Assembly (NCBI GenBank): GCA_030512295.1
Contig: JAULSR010000009.1
Location: 496,001-560,000 of the forward strand
DNA from: Bombardia bombarda
Taxonomy: Eukaryota; Ascomycota; Sordariomycetes; Sordariales; Lasiosphaeriaceae
Length of the DNA: 64,000 nt
Direction of reading: 5' to 3'
Positions 57,086 through 64,000 of this stretch are shown piece after piece. The number at the start of each line of letters is the position of its first letter. Within the stretch, counting starts at the first letter, position 1. A model generated the notes under the pieces. It saw only the letters and a list, made by a program, of their open reading frames with translations. It was not told where the DNA came from and ran no database searches. The translations under genes were made by a program, and so were the position numbers.

Positions 57086-59597
57086 CTAAAACTGAAACAC
57101 CGCCAGCGTGCTCGCAAACGTCGCCGGCGTCTGGTCCCACATGGCCACATCATCTCCCAGACGCGTCACCATACTCACGCTCCCCACCGTATTGAGGTTA
57201 TACGCCACAATCCCAGACATATCCCCGGCGCCCGTGGCGCCGCCCGCCATCGACGCAGCCAGAAAAATGCGCGCCTGGCAGTTCTCGCCCGACTCGATGG
57301 TACTGCAGTTGGTGCTGTAGTTGTTGAAGAAGCTGTACAAGCCCGCGCCAAAGATCACCACATTCCGCGAGTCCAGGATGCGCAGACCCCATGCCATCGC
57401 ACACGGCGCCAAGTCGTTATTGGTCTCTTGGCATCCATTCTCGACAAAGACCGGGTCCGCCATGTCTGTATTCGGCTGGTAAAACGGCGCAGGCGCGGGT
57501 GGGTCAGGCTGGTAGTACGGGGTCTCGGTTTGTATCTGGCCCATCCAGACATCCGAGGCATTGACCAGCTGATATTGGTACAGCGCATGATGCTCTACGG
57601 CGGATCCTACCAGCCAGATCTGCGAGCCCTCAATCAGCAGTCCGCGGCCGGCAAACACGCTGACTTGCGTCGAGTTCCAGTCGTCAATGTCGTGGTCGGC
57701 CGTCCACAGCCAGCTGTTCTCCACATAGAGGCTTCCAGCTGTCTTGGTGATGTGCATGCTCGTGTGCGCCGCAATACAGTTCGGGTTGACGTAGTTGGTC
57801 TGAAGGGGAGTGGTGGGGCACTGGGCGACCTGGAGTCCAGACCCTATGAAGCCGCCAATGCGGATGTGAACATCCCAGAGGCCAGAAGGCAAAAGGTCCG
57901 AAGGAGGAACACTCTTCACATGAGTGCTATTTGTGGTATCGGAGAAGGGAGAGTTGAGATTGTACTGTATGAGGACCGCACCAGGTGTTGCGCCAGCTGT
58001 TGAGACAATGATGTCGCTCATCTCAATGTGGCCTGTCTCTCCTGGTTTTCCGACCTGCACCACAGGATATGGTGTGTTGATGTTGGAGAACTTTGGCCCG
58101 CTGGCCATAATCACAGCTGCCAGCGCTTCTCCGACAATACGGGCTCCAGAAGGAATGTAGATGGTATCAGTGACCAGGTAGAATCCAGCATCAACAAACC
58201 CGACCGAGGACTCGTCGCTTGCGACACTTTGAAAGTAACGGTTCAAGGCGTCAGTGTCATCGGTAAATCCATCTCCATACGCACCAGCATCGCGGGCCGA
58301 CCTGATATTCGTGAGAAGTTGCGTCTCGTACTGAGGCTTGGGCCTCTCGTAGTACTTGTTCGCTGAACCTTTCAGATTGGGCGGCTGGTTGAAGTAACTG
58401 CTGTCGCGCCCTTCAAAAAGCTTTGGCCCGTATGGGACGTAAAGATTTCCCTGTTGAGATACAAGTCAGCGGAGACGCAAATTGAGTAAGCACCACGACG
58501 AAACTGACCCTCGTATATCCTCTGTCAAACACAGGGCCGGAGGGATTTCCAAGAAGAATTGAGCTCCCATCAGGGCCTTGCAACACAGTGGGAACGTTTT
58601 GGTAAAGCACATTCTCCACCACCAGCGATCCCACGCCTGTCGTGTTTCCGCCATTGCGACCAGTAACCATAGCCACCCCTACGTTGATAAACTGGCTGTC
58701 AAGAAGCGTGACGGATCCCACGCTGGTTGAAGACATATTGATGCCAACGTCACAGTTGTTGATGCTCAGAGACTTGTAGGTCCAGCCCCAATTCCATATT
58801 TGCAAGATGGCTGTGCGGGCGCCGTTGAAGGTGAGGTTGCGCATCGTGTACTGTTGGTTGCCAAATTGTGCGCCATACTGCCCACCGTTGAAAACGAGGT
58901 CGGCCAACACCCCACCGCTCCCTTCCTCCATGAAGATGCCCGTATGATTGTCCTCTGGACGGCTCGACAGCTGGAAGACGCAATTCTGAATCGATGTCGC
59001 CTGGGCTGAAGGCCAATGGATCCCGATGACTTCTCCGGGTACATCTGTAGTGTCGAATATTATATTGCGCACCTGGCGGTAGAAGACATTGGTGCTCCTG
59101 AAGCCGAGATCTAGCAAGCCATTTTTGTCAGTGATTTATGCGAAAGACAACCGAGCTGGGGTTAAGCACATACACTGATATTGATAGACGTCGCCGTTGA
59201 GGAGTCCAGGAGCTTTTGATGGGAAGTAGGGGCTACCTTTGATGACTGGCATGCCGTTGGGATCGCCGATGATTTGGGTATAATAGTAGTCGACAATGGG
59301 GTTGCTGATGAGGTATGTTCCTGCAGGGAAGTAGAGGACGGCGGGTGTAATGGTCGAACCTTGACAGGTCGAGTTGACACCGCCGCACCGGTCGCCCGCG
59401 CTCATGGCATTGTTGATGGCGTCAGTATCGTCAGTGATGCCATCTCCCCTCGCACCCCAATCCTTGACATTTCTGAAGATTTGGTAGTTTTTGTCGGGAT
59501 TGGAAGGCACATTTCCTTGGTGACGGACCGCTTCCATCCAGTAGGTGGCCCTGACGGCCGTCGCCGCAGCGAGCAAGAAGGCGAGTGCAGCCTTCAT
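57086..59597 (-). CDS. GH55 exo/endo-beta-1,3-glucanase (exons 59174-59597, 58509-59110, 57086-58450)
   Basis: The gene encodes 796 residues, with exons joining exactly to 797 codons. A signal peptide (MKAALAFLLAAATAVRA) marks a secreted enzyme. Two right-handed beta-helix (Pectate_lyase_3-type) halves follow, each opening with the same motif: VKDWGARGDGITDDTDAINN and ARDAGAYGDGFTDDTDALNR. This doubling is the hallmark of family GH55. Other landmarks are PAVLYFPAGTYLISNPI and VENSWLWTADHDIDD. Known members cleave laminarin-type beta-1,3-glucan, in nutrition, wall remodelling or mycoparasitism. Introns have GTATGT and GTCAGT donors. A longer frame upstream of 59597 would put residues before the signal peptide and was rejected. 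Confidence 0.93.
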
Positions 59598-61208
59598 CGT
59601 GCGCTGGGAAAGGTGAATTAGCGCAATTTGACTAGAAAGACCTGTCAGATCGCGCAGAAACCGAGGGGAGTGTGGTGTTGTGATCAAGGAGGGAATGGGA
59701 ATGGTTGAAACGGCGAAGAAGGATTGTTCACGGGTAGCGGGCGTCCAGTACCACTGTCAGGCACCAACCACAACAGCCATTGGAGGTGGTGGAGACGGTC
59801 ATCTTGTTGCCGTGGTGTTGTCGCAAGAGAATGGCAAGAGCGATGTGGCGGGAGCGCAGGACGACGCGCTGCTCGACCATGTTCGCACCTGCCTTTCGAG
59901 GTGCCGTCTGCAAGCACAAGCTGCAGCGGACTTGCAACCACGTTCCACCTATGATGGTGGTAACTGGCAGAATTGGAGCATTGCATTTCTCATCTTGCGA
60001 TTCCCGCCATGTTTGAGAAACTGTCGACACCCGCGCCTCGGTCACAGGAGGTCGAAGAAAAGAGGCCAGCCCGAAGCCGGCGAGCCTCGAGGCTCACGAG
60101 GAAAGTTCAAATCTTTTCTCTCCGTGAGAGCTGAAAGAAAGTATGGATCAATTGACGGTAACACCGAAACCCGAACGAGGCGCGCTGAATCGCGACGATC
60201 CCATACTCTTCTCGCCACGCCGCTTCATGCCACGAGACATTGGTGCACACAACGCAGCAATACCAGATTGTTCAGCTGCTGTCTTCTGCGACACCATGCT
60301 CGTGCGTGCACAAAAAAGGCTGCTCAAGAGTTCGTAGGGAAGGGACGACCGAAGCTGTTTTAGAGCTGGCTGCTGACGTAATCGCTTCAAGCCGTTTTCT
60401 CTTGGCGTTCCTCTCCCTCAGGCCACCCAATACGGAACTGCCTTGAATCAGGCACGCGCCGTTACTGTGGTGGTATGGGTAAATAAAACCTGTGGAGCAG
60501 GTATTGACAAGGGAGGTGCCAGGGCTGGGCGTGTGCGCGCAAGGGTTGGAAAAGGTACAAAGCTCGGAAAAACATGGGTTTCGGCGTAAGCCACAGTACC
60601 TAACATGGGGGTTTTTTTTTCGCCCGCAACCACAGTAGAGGTTCAGGCCAAACTTCTTTGTTCTGGTGCTTTTCTACTTGGCCATATGCACCTTTCTTTT
60701 TACGATTGTTTGGCAACTTTCCGGCGTTGGCATCGAAGACAAAGACAGCAATGACTAGCCTGGAGCATGTGATGATGGCTCATCCGATAAATGTTCTCAA
60801 CTCCCCACTTCTCCAGCTCATCGTCACCATTGTTCGGCTCAGGTGTTCTCGTCATGATGTCGCAGACTCCTGCTCAGTCGCGACTGCCCGTCAGCTCAAT
60901 CGAGCTTCAGACTTTGAAGCGCGATGTTTCTCGTCAGTCTCCCGTCCAATTGCAGGACAAGGAAATGCGCCAGGCTAGCCGAGACGCTCAGGGAAGCCAC
61001 AAATTTGACGGTGCTGTGTCAAAGCATGGCAAAGAAGTCTGTTTACTCACGACATCCTGGACGAAGAGCACCGACGATGATTACCTCGCAGATGGATGCG
61101 TTGTGATGTAGTGGGACGCCTTCTCCTCAAAAAATGTTTTCTTGGCACCCACTGTTACTGGGCATAACAGTGGGGCCTTACTAAGATCTGGCCTTTCGGT
61201 AAACGTTA

Positions 61209-61290
61209 GAAACAAGCAAACAAGCAAGCAAACAAGCAAGCAAAATAAATAAATAAAAAAACAAACAAACAAACAAACAAACAAACAAGC
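61209..61290. repeat. (CAAG/CAAA)n microsatellite
   Basis: A run of AAGC, AAAC and AATA tetranucleotides. Confidence 0.85.
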
Positions 61291-61450
61291 AAATAATATG
61301 GTGGGAGGCCTCCCACTGCCAATACAGTGCCAGCACAACTAGCAACGCAACGGCGCGCATTTGTCACGTCTCGGGCCATTTGACCGCAGCCTTGTTATGA
61401 TACATCTCAACGAAAACAATAGTCATCACCGGTGTGTCGACGACCAATGG

Positions 61451-61910
61451 CGGGCGCCTTCATATGCTTCTCCGGCCCTGCTTTGGCCGTCGACAGCCCA
61501 CAGCCATCGACAACACACTCGCTGGATCGCGTCAGTACTCGAGACTCTCGGGGTGCCGATGAGGCGTCAGCAGTCCCTGGTACAAATGGTGTCGGCGGCG
61601 CTTCGCTGGTCAGCACAGTGACTATCGTCCCCGATCATCGAGTTGGAGCCGTGGTGGACTCGGCAATGAAACCTCAAGTTACAGCAACCCCAACTAGTTC
61701 TGGACCAACCACTAGCTTTGAATGTGTTGCTAAGCTCGACCGCAGGAAACACCACCCCAGTACGGTACCTGATTGCAAATCAATGGCCAACAGCAGCCGT
61801 GTTGGGTGGACTGGGATTATCTCTTCATGACTTTTTGGACTGCTGTGTTCACCTACTGGGCCATCTTTGTCATGTAGAACTAGTGGGTAGGGAGGCATTG
61901 TGCTAAAAGT
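61451..61910 (+). pseudogene. Possible remnant of a Ser/Thr-rich surface protein
   Basis: The frame from the ATG at ~61449 starts MAGAFICFSGPALAVDS, a weak leader. It continues Ser/Thr/Val-rich (GGASLVSTVTIVPD, VTATPTSSGPTTSF). In the next frame the sequence becomes STAGNTTPVRY, then NQWPTAAVLGGLGLSLHDF, resembling a GPI tail. One frame change would join the two. This is weak evidence. Confidence 0.25.
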
Positions 61911-62657
61911 TGGACGTTTCATCTCGATGGAATGAAAGGTTTATGTATTCTAGTTGGACTAATAGCCGGGTTAAGGTGGTTAGGAGAGGTACGCCTGGTC
62001 ATGGGGGTCACTAGATTTGGCTCAAGAATCGATGTTTGTGCTTTTTTTTAGAGGTTTTATTAGCAGTGAAAATTCATTCGTCTACACAACTGTAAATTCC
62101 AAGAAAGGACATCGAGAGCAAGAAAACGACGAGACCAAATGTCTGGCTCGTTGGTATGCACGTAAGGGCTCGGAAGCCAGATGCCGATACGGCCATAGCC
62201 GCCCGCGCGATGGGATGGAAAAATATGTGGCCTGTAAGAGATGGTGCGCGTAGATCTGGGCTGCTATGTCAGTTCCCGTGATATCGATGTATTTATTGTA
62301 TTGATTTGTCTGTGCCGCAAAGACCATTTGCGAGCCGCCTATTTATACACCCGCTCCAGCAGGGCTCCAACTCCCTCCCTCTTCCTTCTTCTTCAAACTT
62401 TGCAAATCGTCCATCTTCTTGGTTATACTGCCTTGGCACGGATCCTACCAACTGCCTTCCTCGTTGATCTCCCAACCCAGTCACCCCTCAAGACCTAGAA
62501 ACCTACTCGGTATCCTCCATCACTGTAAGTTGTACGACGAGACACCTGGAAGTCGACTCCCAGCAGCAAGATCGTCCTCGCACAACCATGGCCAGCCACT
62601 AACACAGCTACTTCAACAGGTATTGGTGCATAACACATCACCAATCAACAATCCACG

Positions 62658-63445
62658 ATGCATCACGCCATCCCCACTGTGTTGGCCACCCTCCTCGGCC
62701 TGGCCAGCGCCTCCGCTGCGGCAGTCAACCCCCGGGATGACGCTACTCCATCGTACATGTCAAGCATCGTGCAAAACCCGTCAGAGACTCCACACGCCCA
62801 TCCTCACTCTTGGTCCTTGGGCACATGGTCGAAGACAGGAACATGGACCCCCGACGAGTCCAAGACCGACACAGCAAGCCACGGCCATCCTACCCATCCC
62901 CCTCACTCTCACTCTCACTCTCACAACCAGAGTGACAGTCTCTCCCACACTCCCCTCCTCTCTGCCCATCCCCACACCCACAATAGCACCAAGCCCCTTC
63001 ACACCGCCACCGCCACCGCCACCGACCTCCCAACCATCGTCCTCCCCCGGCCGTCCAAGACTCGACCAACGCCGCCATCCCCCGCTCCGAGTCCGAATCA
63101 CTGCATACCCTCCTCGCCGTCCGCGCAACCAAAACCACCAGAGCACCGGCCGCCAAGACCTCGATGCGCGCCAGGACGACGCGTGCCGCAAAGAAGGGCG
63201 AGTGCGACAACCTCAACACAGGCCTGTGCGCAACCCTGCTTTCCACATGCGGCTGTCTTGCGTGCCAGTCCTCCAACGCCTTTGTCCAGAACGACACGTG
63301 CGACTGGATTCAGGACAACACGACGTCGGCGGCAGCAGCCCGTCCTGGTCTTGGCGGTAACGGCGGCGGACACGGATGGATGGGTGTGTTGAGCTGGGCG
63401 TTTGTGAGCGCCTTGGTCGGCGTGCTTATTGCTGCTGCACTCTAG
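62658..63445 (+). CDS. Histidine-rich, GPI-type secreted protein with one-base frame break
   Basis: A signal peptide (MHHAIPTVLATLLGLASASA) is followed by a linker. Residues ~46-110 are dense in His in SH/PH pairs (HAHPHSW, SHGHPTHPPHSHSHSHNQSD, SAHPHTHNS). The frame then slips at the C run 63044-63048: one more C would carry it into DSTNAAIPRSESESLHTLLA. That frame leads to a Cys-rich module (ECDNLNTGLCATLLSTCGCLACQ, NDTCDW) and a GPI-style end (Gly-rich spacer plus FVSALVGVLIAAAL). Staying in the first frame gives an Arg/Pro-rich tail with no sense. The His tract suggests metal binding; this is inference. The gene is most likely real, with an assembly indel or a recent mutation. Confidence 0.6.
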
Positions 63446-64000
63446 GTACCTAGTCTAGTTCTAGATAGACTTTTGCAACCTGGGTAGATGGCGGAATACA
63501 GGGAGGTTGGACGTACCCTTTTATTTTTCTGTTTTGGCAAAAAACATAATTACCTAATGATATTCGTTAGTTGAGTGAACCTAGCGAGGGCAAGAATAAG
63601 AGACCGAGACTGATTGATGGGTTTTTTTTCTGAGGAAGCGAGATAGACTTACACACACGGACCGGACTGGCTAGACCTCGTGGGAAGCTATTCACACAGT
63701 AGATAGATAGCTAATGAATGGCTAGCATTATGAATCAGACCCAAAGGTTAGAACTAGTTAGCCTTACAACCATGCAGTAACCCGCAAGTGATTCAGCAAC
63801 CTCAGACTCACTTACACCAAGTTTATTCGGCAGGTGCACTCACAACTCCTCACACAAGTAGAATAAAACTATAACGTTGAACAAAACAAATGGTTGTTCA
63901 GCTAAAGATGTCTGCCGTATCGCAATACTATGCAAGTATGCTGGTTGAGCTAACATGAAAACATAAAGAAAATACAGCTGGTAGATATAAAAACAAAACG
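63446..64000. other. Trailer and intergenic end of window
   Basis: AT-rich non-coding sequence. No gene is seen. Confidence 0.4.

Larger units (their letters stand above)
59598..62657. other. 3 kb with no secure gene
   Basis: Long frames at 59680-60363 look like shadows (Arg/Cys-rich, no motif). A tetranucleotide repeat lies at 61209-61290. A possible surface-protein remnant at 61451-61910 is listed separately. The 300 bases before 62658 are pyrimidine-rich and probably the leader of the last gene. Confidence 0.4.

Noticed and set aside
59680..60363. 227-codon plus-strand frame upstream of the GH55 gene
   Set aside because: Arg/Cys-rich, no motif, and overlapped by minus-strand frames of similar quality.
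1..64000. CRISPR arrays, ribosomal RNA genes, prokaryotic operons
   Set aside because: The intron-rich gene structure is eukaryotic; no regularly spaced repeats or rRNA signatures were seen.

Overview
The window looks like nuclear DNA from a filamentous ascomycete (Pezizomycotina). Most genes are split by short GT-AG introns with CTAAC-type branch sites. The products are fungal: a RAVE subunit Rav2/Rogdi protein, ATP synthase subunit Atp18, RNase P/MRP subunit Pop7, a GH55 glucanase, a fungal rhodopsin-domain membrane protein, an NB-ARC/TPR NLR and GPI-anchored wall proteins. An AT-rich block at 1-~780 resembles DNA altered by repeat-induced point mutation (RIP). I cannot name the species. 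No ribosomal RNA or CRISPR array was seen; one tRNA-Val(AAC) is present.

Layout. 1-10 kb is sparse: RIP-like DNA, a TPR-like gene (2242-3003), a frame-broken aminoglycoside-phosphotransferase-family gene (~3540-4793), a truncated metallophosphoesterase (~5838-6210) and the tRNA (7341-7414). 10.4-20.4 kb is a compact housekeeping block: a small conserved protein, an FSH serine hydrolase, Atp18, a mitochondrial NIPSNAP protein, Rav2 and Pop7. 20.4-28 kb is almost empty apart from a small GPI protein. 28-38 kb is accessory DNA: an intact HNH nuclease, a coiled-coil gene, two wrecked BCS1-type AAA ATPases, a LINE RNase H fragment and a 661-residue orphan.

39-48.5 kb carries a rhodopsin-domain protein, then a GMC oxidoreductase, a secreted-type amidase of 10 exons and a CmcJ-like oxygenase of 7 exons, which may form a small catabolic or secondary-metabolite group. 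50-55.6 kb holds an apparently intact NLR facing a conserved membrane-anchored protein. The right end has a GH55 beta-1,3-glucanase and a histidine-rich GPI-type protein.

A recurring oddity is the single-base frame break in otherwise well conserved genes (Rav2, the His-rich GPI protein, the membrane protein at 54 kb, and the APH gene several times over). At least three breaks fall in C runs, so assembly indels must be excluded before any of these is called a pseudogene. Exon boundaries below were derived by hand from splice signals and reading-frame continuity. Where the total comes out as a whole number of codons, I treat the model as good.
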